Assembly (NCBI GenBank): GCA_031411235.1
Contig: JANOAR010000135.1
Coordinates: 1-64,000, forward strand
Source of the DNA: JANOAR01 sp031411235
Lineage (GTDB): Bacteria; Verrucomicrobiota; Verrucomicrobiia; Verrucomicrobiales; Verrucomicrobiaceae
Direction of reading: 5' to 3'
DNA length: 64,000 nucleotides
Shown: positions 16,642-26,218 of the stretch, piece after piece
How positions within the stretch are numbered: position 1 is the first letter of the stretch
Layout: every line of letters starts with the position of its first letter
Translations under genes and position numbers: made by a program
The notes under the pieces: generated by a model
Seen by the model: the letters and a program-made list of their open reading frames with translations, nothing else
Databases searched by the model: none
Told to the model about the DNA's origin: nothing

Positions 16642-18080
16642 ATGCCTCCTCTCTCTGATGAACCCAGGCCCCAGGCCACCGACTCAGCGCCGTTCACACC
16701 CGATGCGTTCAGCGAGCGCTTCGTCCTGGTCAATCTTGGTGCCGTGTTGATGGCGTTTTTTTCCTCGTGCCATTGTTGTGGATATGCCCCCACATGGTGA
16801 AGATTCAGCAGACCGAGCGTGTGGTGTGGCTCGTCGCGGTGGGCATCATCCACACGCTGTGGAATTCTCTGGGGATGCGCTCGGTGTTGCTTCGATTGAG
16901 CCCTGAGCCCTCGGATGAGCTGCGCCCCTTTTCTCTATGGCAGCAGAGGCTGTTTTTTACCGGGCAGTTCCTGCTGGCTTTTGCGTGCAAATGGCTGGCG
17001 CTGGACTGGAATCCCTTGGGCGTCCTCTTCTGGTTCTGGCTACCCGTCGCCACGTATGCGGTGCTGCTCCCCCGTCGGTTCATCACATCGGTGCTTATCG
17101 CCCTCGTCTCCATAGTCATCAATACGGCCCAGGAATATGCTCGCCATGGCAGCCACTCGGCCATGCTCCTCGGTCTGGCTCATTTCACCGGTGCCTTCTA
17201 ACTCATGGGGTGCGCCATCGTCACGAAATACGCACTGGGGCAACGCTGGAAGTTAGGGCGCATGACGCTGCAATTGCAGCAATCCAACGCACAGCTTTTG
17301 CAGCAGTCCGAGACCACCGCCGCGCTCGCTGCCGCGCAGGAGCGCAATACCATGTCGCGCGACGAGATTCATGATACCGTGGGCCATGGCCTCACCGTCG
17401 TCGGTGCCCAGTTGGATTCAGCCGTGGCGCAGTTGAATGCCGTAGCGGCGCAGTTGCCCGCAGCCGCAGGCGGTGCGCTGGATGCCTTGGCCAAGGCTCG
17501 TCGGGCGAACCAAGAAGGGCTCGTCGAGATCCGTCGCTCGGTGTCTGCCATGCGTGCCACACCGCTGGATGGCCGCAGCCTTTTGGAGGGAATCCAAGCC
17601 CTGGTCGAAGCCACCCAGCACCCTGATTTGCAAATGACGCTGGAGCAAACGGGAACCCCGCGCCCCCTGCCCGCCCTCGTGGAACTCACCCTCTACCGCT
17701 GCGCCCAGGAGGGGCTCACCAATGCCTGCCGCCATGCCAAAGCTTCTGCCGTCCATCTGCACCTCGACTTCGACTCGGCCAGCCATGCCACCCTCGTCGT
17801 CAGCGACAATGGCACCGGCTTTGCCCCCGACGTGAGCGGTGGTGGTATCGGGCTAAAAGGTTTGCGCGAGCGCGCGATCTTGCTGAACGGTGCTTTCACC
17901 CTCGGCACTTCCCCCACGGGGGGAACTTTCGTGCAAATGGTTCTGCCTTCCTGCCCCAACAATGACGCGCTCCGTTTTACTCGCCTCGCACCTCGTAGCG
18001 CTTTGCCGTCGCCCCGCCTCTGCATTTCATTGCTGCACGTTCTGCGAATATCGCCACACTACGCGCCCCATTCACTCTAG
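16642..18080 (+). pseudogene. Sensor histidine kinase gene with a frameshift and an in-frame stop
   Basis: Read as one gene, this would encode an N-terminal membrane sensor with about six hydrophobic segments, then HisKA_3 and HATPase domains. Two lesions interrupt it. The frame that opens at 16642 (MPPLSDEPRPQ) is lost at a run of seven T (16756-16762); one more T would join it to the downstream frame and complete the hydrophobic segment MAFFFLVPLLWI. A TAA at 17199-17201 then splits a second hydrophobic segment (HFTGAF-stop-LMGCAIV) without changing frame. The C-terminal 40 residues past the last kinase motif do not look like a kinase end. It is either a decaying gene or one harmed by sequencing errors. 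No response regulator follows. Confidence 0.75.
17205..18080 (+). CDS. NarL-partner-type histidine kinase, C-terminal catalytic part
   Basis: If translated separately from the ATG at 17205, this gives 291 residues with the complete cytoplasmic half of a HisKA_3-type kinase: a coiled-coil linker, the phosphoacceptor block RDEIHDTVGHGLTVV with His56, the N-box EGLTNACRHAKAS near 184, the G1 box VVSDNGTGF near 216 and the G2 box GGGIGLKGLRERA. The domain seems biochemically intact, so a soluble kinase could still be made. The last 40 residues (from CPNNDALRF) are atypical. It shares a frame with 16767-17201 and is separated from it only by a TAA and one codon. Confidence 0.65.
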   Translation: MGCAIVTKYALGQRWKLGRMTLQLQQSNAQLLQQSETTAALAAAQERNTMSRDEIHDTVGHGLTVVGAQLDSAVAQLNAVAAQLPAAAGGALDALAKARRANQEGLVEIRRSVSAMRATPLDGRSLLEGIQALVEATQHPDLQMTLEQTGTPRPLPALVELTLYRCAQEGLTNACRHAKASAVHLHLDFDSASHATLVVSDNGTGFAPDVSGGGIGLKGLRERAILLNGAFTLGTSPTGGTFVQMVLPSCPNNDALRFTRLAPRSALPSPRLCISLLHVLRISPHYAPHSL

Positions 18081-18097
18081 CCTTTCTCCCGAAACCG

Positions 18098-21000
18098 ATG
18101 TCCATGAGCAGTGCCAAGCCCGATGCCCCCCTCCCCGCCTCATCGGGGGCGACGGCTCATGCGACCTCTTTTTCCTGGCTGCGTCGGCTGCTCGGGCAGC
18201 CGGTGCTGAGCAGCGCCGAGGCGACAACGGCGAATAGTATCCTGCCGGTGCTGATTGAGGTGTTCGCGGGCTTTAGCAAGCTGGATGGCGACATCGCGGA
18301 GGAGGAGATCGACTCCTCGCTGGGCTACCTGCGCTACGACTACCCGGATGCGATCTACTCGGAACTGCGGCGGCAGTACTTCGAGGCGTTGCAGAAGTCG
18401 CAGGATCTCAGCACCCGAGCGAAGGAACTGAGCCGCACGTTGTCGATGGAGCAGAAAATCCTGCTCGGGGTGCAGCTCTATCTGCTCATCTCGCGGGCCT
18501 CGTCGAACCGGCGGCAGATGGTGGAGTTTTACCTGTTCATGACGAACCTGGGCATCGCCGCCCAGGCCATCGACATCGTGTATCAGTTGAATTCTGGCGA
18601 CCGGCCCGCCGACGATGATTTTGGCCAGAAGGGCGCACAGCCGCTGGAGACGCTGCGCATCGGCTCGAACCAGCCCTGCGATGTGCTGCTGCGCTCGCTG
18701 TCGCATGATTGCATGGTCACGGCCTACCGTTACCAGAACCTCATTCTGCTGAAAAACACGGGCAGTGTGCCCATCCTGGTGCGCAGCCGTCGGCAGCCGC
18801 CGGGCGACTTCTCGCGGCTCTACTCGGGCGAGCGCGTGGTGCTGGAAGATGTGTCGCTGGACTACAACGACCTCGTCTCCTACTTCAACGCCAAGAAGAC
18901 ACTCACCGGCACGCAGCTCTACCTCACGCTCACCGAGGAAGGCGATGCCGAGATCGCGCAGCAGCGCTCGCGCGGCACGAACCTGCGCATCAGCTTCGGC
19001 CTGGGCGTTACTATCGAAGCCCTGCGTGCCACGAATGCCACGGTGAATGGCCAGCCTTTGCGCGAAGGCACCACGATTGAGGCGAGCATCGAGGACGCCA
19101 TCATCGCCAAGGGCGAAGTCGAGATCAGCCTCGCCGATCTGCGTCGCCGTGCGCGGGAGTTTGGCGGGCAGTTCCGCCTAGAAGGCAGCCGCAATACTTA
19201 TCTCGTCTCCAACAACCCTGACTTACTGGAAGAAGGCGACATCCTGCTCTCTGCCGATACCGAGGGCGAAATCCTGCTGCGCATCGAGTGCAACTACGCG
19301 CAGAAAACCGGCGAGCTGGAGGTGCTGCGCAGCACGCGGCCCGTCACCGTGGGGCTGTATCCGGTGCGGGATCGCATCGTGCTCAACGACGGCGACACGA
19401 TCACCCTCGGCGAGGGGCAGTTCCTGCGCTGCCACTTCGCGGATCGCATCATCGAAGAGGAGCGCAACGTCATCCGCCACATTGAGGTGCGCGAGCTGAC
19501 GCATCGTTTCGACAACCGCGACACCGCGCTGGATGGCATCTCGCTGAGCGCCCGACGCGGCGAGATGATCTGCGTGATGGGGCCGAGTGGCTGCGGCAAA
19601 AGTACCCTGCTGCGCGTGCTCGGTGGCCAGCTCCGGCCCAAGGCGGGCGACGTGCAGATGAACGGTCTGCCGCTCTACTCGCACCTGGAGAACATCACGC
19701 CCTACATCGCTTACATCCCGCAGGAGGACGCCTTCGATCCGCTGCTGACGGTGAAGGAAAATCTCGACTGCTCGGTGGCCATGCGCTGCCCGCACATCAA
19801 TGTGGAAGACCGCCGTCGGCGCGTGGATGCCAAGCTTTCGGAACTCGGCCTCTCCGAGCTACGCCATCGTCTCGCAGGCACGCCGCAGCAGAAATTTCTC
19901 AGCGGTGGCGAGCGCAAGCGCCTCAACGCCGGGCTCGACATGATCGGCATCTCCGACATCTACCTATTCGATGAGCCCACCTCGGGCCTGTCTTCCAAAG
20001 ACAGCGAGCACGTCCTCGAAATCATCCGCAGCCTCGCCAGCAACAAGATCGTCTTCGCCAGCATCCATCAGCCCAGCATGAGGCTGTTGCAGATGTTTGA
20101 TAAAGCCCTGCTGCTCGATAAAGGCGGCAAGCTGGCCTTCTTCGGCACGCCGCAGGGGATGCTCGAATACTTCTGGCGCGTCTATAATGAAGAGACTGGG
20201 CAGGCCGCCGCGAGCACCACGCCACCGACCAGTCTCACGCCAGACTTTGTTTTCGACGTGTTGGAGACACCGCTGCGCGACATTAGCGGCGATGTCATTC
20301 TGGAACAAAGCGCCGAGGGCCATCTGGTGCCTGCGCGGCGCTTCCCGCCGAACTTCTGGCGCGATAACTACCAGACCCATCGCATCATGGAATCCGTCTC
20401 CCAGGCGGATAAAGGCAAGCCCGGCACTCACACCAGCCTGCGTGCTCGCGAGGATTCCCGCCAGGAGATGACGGCCCAGCAGCGCAAGGTGCCCATGCCG
20501 CAAAAGCTGAACATGCGCGAGGAGGCGATCCTCTTCACCACGCTGCTGAAGCGCGCCTTCATCAGCAAGCTGCGCAACCGTGCGAACTTGCTCACCACGG
20601 TGCTGGAAGCTCCCATGCTCGCCTTCCTCATCAGCATGGTGCTGCGCTACTCAGACGACGGTAAATACACCTTCGCCAGCGCCTTCCACATCCCGACGTA
20701 TCTCTTCATGACGCTGGTCGTGGCGATGTTCCTCGGCCTGACCAACAGCGCCGACGAGATCATCCGTGACCGCGCCATGCTCAACCGCGAGCGCAATCAC
20801 AACCTGCGCACCTTGTATTACCTGGTCGGCAAGATCATCGCGCTCGCTTCCTTTGCCCTGTTGCAGTGCATTATCTACCTGCTCATCGGCAACTACGTGC
20901 TGGAGATACGCGAGATGTTCCTCATCCACCTCACTTGGATGTTCATCACCGCGCTCACGGGCGCGTGTTTGGGCATGTTGATCTCCAGCCTCGTGAGCGA

Positions 21001-21772
21001 TAGTCGCACTGCGCTGAACATCATCCCGTTGCTGCTCATCCCGCAGATCATCCTCGGGGGTGCGTTGATCAAGTACGAGGAGATGAACCGCAATCTCGAC
21101 TTCGTGTACAGCCTGCGGCACTACATCACCCCCAGCGATGACCCCAACGCCGACTCGCCGAGCAAGCTGAAGGTGCCGCTGATTTGCCACTTCATGCCGC
21201 TGCGCTGGAGCTACGAGGCCATGCTCATCTCGCAGGCCAAACTAAACCCGCTGACCCATAGCCAGGACATGCTGGAGCGCCGCATCCAGCAACTCGTCGA
21301 AGTGCCCGGCGAACTCAACGAAGCCGAGCGGCACAGTCTCGACATCGCCAAGCAAGCCCTCGCCGTCGTCTCGGGATTGCAATCGAAAGACCCCGACGAC
21401 GTGTCGAAACACCTCGACACCCTGCGCGGTGAATCTTTCGCCAACACGCTCACGCAGACCACCATCGACTTCTACCAGCGCGAGCGAAAAGGCACCAGCG
21501 CCGAGCAGCTTTTTGTGAATAAGAAAGTCCTCGACCTCGTGACCAAAGCCGAGATGGAGCGAGAGGATTACCGCCGCAAACTGAGTCCCAACGTCTTCTT
21601 TGGCACGGTGAAGACCTACCCGATTTATTGGTGGTCAGAGGAAAAAGGCTGGCACTGGGAGGAGGCGAAAATCAATACCATCACGCTCAATGGAGGCGTC
21701 ATTTTAGGGCTGCTTGCGCTGATCATCATCGGCGTGGCTGTATCCCTGCGGCGGCAGTTGACGCGTGTTTAG
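18098..21772 (+). CDS. ABCG-like ABC transporter with long N-terminal regulatory region
   Basis: This 1,224-residue protein joins several parts. Residues about 40-165 resemble a TerB-like helical domain. Residues about 185-470 are beta-rich and may be one or two FHA-like domains (LRIGSNQPCDVLLRSLSHD). An ABC ATPase follows, with Walker A GPSGCGKST near 495, signature LSGGERKR near 601 and Walker B YLFDEPTSGL near 622. The C-terminal half has an ABC2-type membrane domain with about six hydrophobic segments from residue 830 and a last one at the very end. ATPase before membrane domain is the ABCG order. The substrate is unknown. It starts 17 bp after the kinase remnant. A regulatory FHA-like input would suit control by phosphorylation; this is inference. 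Confidence 0.85.
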   Translation: MSMSSAKPDAPLPASSGATAHATSFSWLRRLLGQPVLSSAEATTANSILPVLIEVFAGFSKLDGDIAEEEIDSSLGYLRYDYPDAIYSELRRQYFEALQKSQDLSTRAKELSRTLSMEQKILLGVQLYLLISRASSNRRQMVEFYLFMTNLGIAAQAIDIVYQLNSGDRPADDDFGQKGAQPLETLRIGSNQPCDVLLRSLSHDCMVTAYRYQNLILLKNTGSVPILVRSRRQPPGDFSRLYSGERVVLEDVSLDYNDLVSYFNAKKTLTGTQLYLTLTEEGDAEIAQQRSRGTNLRISFGLGVTIEALRATNATVNGQPLREGTTIEASIEDAIIAKGEVEISLADLRRRAREFGGQFRLEGSRNTYLVSNNPDLLEEGDILLSADTEGEILLRIECNYAQKTGELEVLRSTRPVTVGLYPVRDRIVLNDGDTITLGEGQFLRCHFADRIIEEERNVIRHIEVRELTHRFDNRDTALDGISLSARRGEMICVMGPSGCGKSTLLRVLGGQLRPKAGDVQMNGLPLYSHLENITPYIAYIPQEDAFDPLLTVKENLDCSVAMRCPHINVEDRRRRVDAKLSELGLSELRHRLAGTPQQKFLSGGERKRLNAGLDMIGISDIYLFDEPTSGLSSKDSEHVLEIIRSLASNKIVFASIHQPSMRLLQMFDKALLLDKGGKLAFFGTPQGMLEYFWRVYNEETGQAAASTTPPTSLTPDFVFDVLETPLRDISGDVILEQSAEGHLVPARRFPPNFWRDNYQTHRIMESVSQADKGKPGTHTSLRAREDSRQEMTAQQRKVPMPQKLNMREEAILFTTLLKRAFISKLRNRANLLTTVLEAPMLAFLISMVLRYSDDGKYTFASAFHIPTYLFMTLVVAMFLGLTNSADEIIRDRAMLNRERNHNLRTLYYLVGKIIALASFALLQCIIYLLIGNYVLEIREMFLIHLTWMFITALTGACLGMLISSLVSDSRTALNIIPLLLIPQIILGGALIKYEEMNRNLDFVYSLRHYITPSDDPNADSPSKLKVPLICHFMPLRWSYEAMLISQAKLNPLTHSQDMLERRIQQLVEVPGELNEAERHSLDIAKQALAVVSGLQSKDPDDVSKHLDTLRGESFANTLTQTTIDFYQRERKGTSAEQLFVNKKVLDLVTKAEMEREDYRRKLSPNVFFGTVKTYPIYWWSEEKGWHWEEAKINTITLNGGVILGLLALIIIGVAVSLRRQLTRV

Positions 21773-21966
21773 TATTGGCGGGATGTGGGGCACATTTGCT
21801 GCTGATTAACTACGTAAACCTTCAAATCATATCCGCATACGTTAAAAATCAGGTCATTCATGAGAAAATTCGCGAATTTCACAAAGAAGTATTTTCCAAC
21901 AGTAACGAATCACATAATATCCAGCACTAATTAGACTCGTCGCTGAAACTCCCTCTCGCTCTAGCC

Positions 21967-24309
21967 GTGGATACTATTTCGCCAGCACCCTCCTCTCCGC
22001 ACCGCGCCCCTGGTAGTCGAGTGATCCCCAATCCCTTCTTTGCCGACGTTTGCACGACCCCTTTTGAGGTGGTTGCGAGCCAGACGGTTTCGGCCCTGCA
22101 CGAGGAGGTCGTGCGGCAAGTCGCCAGCGCGGTGGAAGACCTTGGCGAACGCGATGCCGGAGCCCATACGGGCAAGCCCTTGCTGCTGCTCACCGCTCCG
22201 CGTGCGGGGTATGGTAAAACCCACGTTCTGGGTCGCGTCGCGGCAGTGGCTGATACCCAAGCACTGGCCATGCCGCTTATTTTTCGCTCGGATGCCGAGG
22301 TTTCCTGGTCTGCCGCTAGCCTCGAAGCCATGGACGTTCTCCGCCGCCTGCCAGGTCGTACACCGGGCTGGTCGAGGCTGCGCGAGGTTTGCGCGGGAGT
22401 GCTCGCCGGCTTCATGCAAAAGCTCATCCAAGGGGGGCGTCTGCCCTGTGCGAATCCCGAGCAGGCGATCCGCGTGCTCGGCGGCGACCCCACGGAACTG
22501 TTTCGCGAGAGCAGCACCGCGAGGCTCATCGGCGACTGGCTGCGGCGGCACTTTGGCCAACTGCGCAAGCCACTCTCCCTGGCCGCTAGCGAGCTGCCCG
22601 GCGCAGGCGTTATGGAAAGTTGGGTGGACGCCCTATTTGCCTATGCGAACCACGGCACGCAAGCCACGGCAGACACCGTCGTCGGCCTAGCCACGGGCTC
22701 GCGTGCGGCCTTCCAGCTATGGCTGCGACTCGTCACGACTTGGCGTCCTGTAGTGCTGATGGTGGATCACCTGGATGGCTTTTACCGCCACGAACAGGCA
22801 GGGCTGCGTATTGCCACGATCCTGCTCGACCTCGCCGATATTGATGGCGTCCATGTCGTGCTCAGTCTCAACCAAGACGTGTGGCAGGCGACCTTTGCCC
22901 ACCATTTACCCAGTGCTGTGGAGGATCGCCTCACGGCCTCGCAGTTCCTCCTGCGCGGACTCACGGCTGAGGATGCGAGCGATCTCATACGGCTGCGGTT
23001 AAAAGCGGCTGGTTGCGAGCACGAGGCGGTTCATTTCCTCGCCTTCATGGATGTGCCACGGCATTTCCAGGGCCGTCCTTTGGGCTCGGTCTCTGCGCGT
23101 GCCTTTCTTCGCCACGCAGCGCAGCAATGGGCCATTTATCAGCGCACGGATGCAGGCCAACAGACACAAGTCGTGGAGAATGCCCCCATTGTGGCGGAAA
23201 AGCAGGCACCGGATACGATACCGTCATTGCTAGATCTCGAATCCTCGGACGAGGAGGAATCCGACGCCACCGAGACAGAGCCTGAGGTATCTATTTTCTC
23301 AGGGACGGACACTGAGCAGATGCAAAAGGCAGCCGAGGGACTCACCGAGCCGCGCCATGCGATGGTCGATACGCCCTTTTCCCTGGTGCCCTCGCTCGCT
23401 GCTGCGGGGGCGTCACTCGCGGCGATGAGCAGCCCTTTCCTGGCGATGTCGGCAGCGCCGATTGCCTCACCGTTCACCGAAGCAGCACCGCCACCTCCAC
23501 GCGCTCCCGAGACTCAGCCACAGGCTCCTGGCGCGATGGAACATCTGCGCGACATGGTCGAAAAGCTACGTGCGACCCACCCTGTGCAGCTCGTACCAGC
23601 GCCTGAGGAAGCGCTGCCTCCACCCACCCATGTTGCTGAAGCTGCGACCTCCTTCAATACCGAGCGGCCTGCCACTGCCGCAAGCGCTCCCGTCCGTAGC
23701 AATCCCAGCGCTGAGGCTTTGCAAAGCCGCTTCGAGGGGCTACGCCAAATGATGGGTCGCGAGGCTCAGCTACATCCGCTCGATCACGCCAAGCTGGGTG
23801 AACTCATCCGCCTCGCGGGCAAACGTTTCCCCTTGGTCAAGCAGGATGAAATCGACCTGATGCAGCTCCCAGGGCGCAAGGTGTTGCGCTGGACGGTGCA
23901 GAATTTGGAGATCCTCTTTGGCCTAGCGGATCTGGGTGATACCCAGTACTGGCGCACCCTGTCCATCAATGCCTGCGCCCGTGCCAATGAGTTGCAAGGC
24001 CTACCGCTGAAGCCCCATGAAGCGCCGCCGCAGGTGAAGCTAGTGACTTTCAAGTCCGATATGGAAGCCCTGGCTTGGACATCCATCATCGCCAGCGATG
24101 TCTTCCCCGCCGCGCTGCGCCCGAATATCGAAGCCTTGCACCTCGACCTTCGCAGCATTGCCTCGCTCTACGCCATGCATCGCATCATCGGCGAAGCGGA
24201 GAGCGGAAGTCTCAGCGCGACGCCTTCACAAGTGATGAGCGTATTGGCGCGGGAACTCGACTTCTTTTGGAAGCGAGTGACGCGGCCCCTCGGCAATGCC
24301 GCCGCGTAA
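21967..24309 (+). CDS. P-loop NTPase of unknown role with disordered middle
   Basis: This 780-residue protein starts at a GTG. The N-terminal 400 residues look like an AAA/STAND-type ATPase: TAPRAGYGKTH at about 76-86 serves as the P-loop but lacks the usual first Gly, and PVVLMVDHLDGF near 258 fits Walker B. A middle part (about 400-590) is acidic, then rich in Ala and Pro, and probably disordered. The C-terminal 190 residues (from LQSRFEGLRQMMGRE) form a helical domain that I do not recognise. No signal peptide or membrane segment is seen. An AT-rich 190-bp gap separates it from the ABC gene. It converges with the small gene at 24312, with 2 bp between the stops. The function is unknown. 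Confidence 0.7.
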   Translation: MDTISPAPSSPHRAPGSRVIPNPFFADVCTTPFEVVASQTVSALHEEVVRQVASAVEDLGERDAGAHTGKPLLLLTAPRAGYGKTHVLGRVAAVADTQALAMPLIFRSDAEVSWSAASLEAMDVLRRLPGRTPGWSRLREVCAGVLAGFMQKLIQGGRLPCANPEQAIRVLGGDPTELFRESSTARLIGDWLRRHFGQLRKPLSLAASELPGAGVMESWVDALFAYANHGTQATADTVVGLATGSRAAFQLWLRLVTTWRPVVLMVDHLDGFYRHEQAGLRIATILLDLADIDGVHVVLSLNQDVWQATFAHHLPSAVEDRLTASQFLLRGLTAEDASDLIRLRLKAAGCEHEAVHFLAFMDVPRHFQGRPLGSVSARAFLRHAAQQWAIYQRTDAGQQTQVVENAPIVAEKQAPDTIPSLLDLESSDEEESDATETEPEVSIFSGTDTEQMQKAAEGLTEPRHAMVDTPFSLVPSLAAAGASLAAMSSPFLAMSAAPIASPFTEAAPPPPRAPETQPQAPGAMEHLRDMVEKLRATHPVQLVPAPEEALPPPTHVAEAATSFNTERPATAASAPVRSNPSAEALQSRFEGLRQMMGREAQLHPLDHAKLGELIRLAGKRFPLVKQDEIDLMQLPGRKVLRWTVQNLEILFGLADLGDTQYWRTLSINACARANELQGLPLKPHEAPPQVKLVTFKSDMEALAWTSIIASDVFPAALRPNIEALHLDLRSIASLYAMHRIIGEAESGSLSATPSQVMSVLARELDFFWKRVTRPLGNAAA

Positions 24310-24311
24310 GG

Positions 24312-24815
24312 CTAGGCCGCTGCGCCGAGCTGCAATTTCGGCTCTGCCGCGACGGCCTTGGCGAGACCTTCCCAGCCGCCTTGGCGTTGCAGTTGAAACA
24401 TGTGCAAGTAAACCGCAGCCTTCTCGGCTGGCACCTCGGCCAGCAGCGCGGCGATGCCTTTTTGGGCGGTTTCTTCGCTGATGACTTCGGGCAAAGTTTC
24501 GACTTCGCCGTCTTTGTGCTCGATGCCGATGGCGTCCAAAAAGGCCTTCAACATGCCTTGCTGGCCCTTGAGCAGCCAGAGCTGGATTACCTGCTCGGCG
24601 ACGCCTTCATTGGGCTTCATCTGCAATTGTTCCAGCAACCAAGCCTGCTGCTCCTGGCGTGACTTCCGTTGGAGAAAGACGGGGCGCAGCTTGCGGCTCG
24701 CGGCGAGGGTGTTCATCACCATGCGGAACGCAGCCTTATGCTGCGTCGCCATGTGCGTCGTGATCTCGTGTTGCAGGTCTTTGCTGATGGCGTGAATGAG
24801 CTGGTAGGCTTTCAT
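24312..24815 (-). CDS. Hypothetical helical cytosolic protein
   Basis: This 167-residue protein has no signal peptide or membrane segment and is not recognised. It is predicted from composition to be almost all helical, with Gln- and Leu-rich stretches (RQEQQAWLLEQLQMKPNEGVAEQVIQ) and an ending rich in Ala. It stands alone on the minus strand, convergent with the P-loop NTPase gene and followed by the MidA-family gene after about 100 bp upstream. The coding status is supported by its clean length, ATG start and third-position GC bias. Confidence 0.55.
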   Translation of the reverse strand: MKAYQLIHAISKDLQHEITTHMATQHKAAFRMVMNTLAASRKLRPVFLQRKSRQEQQAWLLEQLQMKPNEGVAEQVIQLWLLKGQQGMLKAFLDAIGIEHKDGEVETLPEVISEETAQKGIAALLAEVPAEKAAVYLHMFQLQRQGGWEGLAKAVAAEPKLQLGAAA

Positions 24816-24921
24816 CTTGAAATCGAAATATAAAAAAGGGTGGTCGATGGGATCGGGGTGCGCCCGCTACCATCGTGCCTCCAGTCACGCAAACTCTTTC
24901 CCCCCCCGTGCGCACAGTGGC

Positions 24922-26079
24922 TCATGTGCGACGTTCAAGACAACGCACGGCAAGGCATTTGAAGGCATTGCCTGCGCCCCCTGCATTCGTAACAAAGCGA
25001 TCCGCCTCAGTGACACAGTGCTTCGCCCCCTTCCACTGCGCGATGAACTCGGCCTGTGTCTGGTAACTCATCTCGTGGCACCCCATAGCGATTAACCAAC
25101 GGCGCACGTCACTGAAGTTCACATCCACCGTTAAATCCTGTCGCCCCACATTCTCATAAACCATGCGCCCCTCTAGCCGCTGCTGGAGCACATAGCCGCG
25201 CAAAGTTCCCGCCGGGCGACGAGCATAGATGGCTGGGAAAAGGTCGCCATAGTCGATGCTCAGCATCGCGCCACGCCGCCAGGCGGGTATCCACTCATGC
25301 AACCAAGCCCGCGCATCCTCGTGCAACTCGCAGCGTTGGCCCTGGGGTGTTTTTTGGCCCCACTCGTTTAGGGCAGAATGCTCGGCGGAAGGCAAAAGCA
25401 GTGGCCGCAACTGCTCGACCACGCGCCCGTCCGTCTCGTGCTTGAGCCATAATTCATCCCATTTCCCGCCTGCGGCATCCCACTGTACCAAACTCACGGG
25501 GAAGGCGTCAAAAAGTTCGTTGTGGAAGATAAGTGCCTCACCAAGACAAGCCCCCAGAGCCTCGCGCAGCGTGCTGTACCAAGTCACCCCCTTGCCCTTC
25601 AGCCGTGCTTTTTGTTGTGCCTTCAGCACGGGTGAAGTCTCGACCATCACCACCTTAAAACGCCACCGAGCCCACCAGCCCAGGGATTTCAGCACTCCCT
25701 CCATCAGTGAGCCACCGCCGCCGCCGACCTCAATGATCGTCCTCACGCCGGGCATGGCTTTGGCCTCAGCACGCAGCCAGTTGGCGATGGAGGCTCCCAG
25801 CACGGGGGATAAAGTCGCAGAGGTGGAGAAATCTCCACGCGCCCCCACGGTGTTGATCCTGGCCGTGTAATACCCTCGCTCGACATCATACAAGGCTCGG
25901 CGCATGAACTGGCGGAACGACTCTTCCTTGGGTATCCGAATCTCAAAACCTTGGTTCGCCTTGGACTGAGTGGTGCGTGTTGCCTGGGCGAGTTTGTGGG
26001 TTGGGCGCTCGGGGCGCGAGTCTGGGAGCGAAGGCTTGTCAGTGGTTAAGTCGGCTTGAAAGCTTGGTGTCAGAGTCAT
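24922..26079 (-). CDS. MidA/NDUFAF7-family SAM-dependent methyltransferase
   Basis: This 385-residue protein matches the MidA family (DUF185), whose mitochondrial member NDUFAF7 dimethylates an arginine of respiratory complex I. Visible motifs are FRQFMRRALYDVERGYYT near the start of the fold, the GDFSTSATLSPVLG block, the SAM loop IEVGGGGGSLMEGVL, and FHNELFDAFPV, which corresponds to NELLDALPV of the family. The first 55 residues are a poorly conserved polar extension. The bacterial substrate is not known. The ATG at 26079 is preferred to a GTG three codons upstream. It is downstream of the beta-helix gene on the same strand, 139 bp away. Confidence 0.85.
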   Translation of the reverse strand: MTLTPSFQADLTTDKPSLPDSRPERPTHKLAQATRTTQSKANQGFEIRIPKEESFRQFMRRALYDVERGYYTARINTVGARGDFSTSATLSPVLGASIANWLRAEAKAMPGVRTIIEVGGGGGSLMEGVLKSLGWWARWRFKVVMVETSPVLKAQQKARLKGKGVTWYSTLREALGACLGEALIFHNELFDAFPVSLVQWDAAGGKWDELWLKHETDGRVVEQLRPLLLPSAEHSALNEWGQKTPQGQRCELHEDARAWLHEWIPAWRRGAMLSIDYGDLFPAIYARRPAGTLRGYVLQQRLEGRMVYENVGRQDLTVDVNFSDVRRWLIAMGCHEMSYQTQAEFIAQWKGAKHCVTEADRFVTNAGGAGNAFKCLAVRCLERRT

Positions 26080-26218
26080 ATAAGGCACTTTAAAAGCGGT
26101 TCAATTTTTGCCTGCCTTTAAAAATGAATGCTCTCTTATTTTCTCTGTATTGCCCAGCTTTACTCTCTCAAAATCGAGCCATTCACATTTCGTGCGTCGA
26201 ATAAATGAGAGGTCAAAA

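Noticed and set aside
21860..21934. 24-codon frame MRKFANFTKKYFPTVTNHII... in the AT-rich gap after the ABC gene
   Set aside because: It could encode a small basic peptide, but it has no clear ribosome binding site, and short frames are expected by chance in such sequence.
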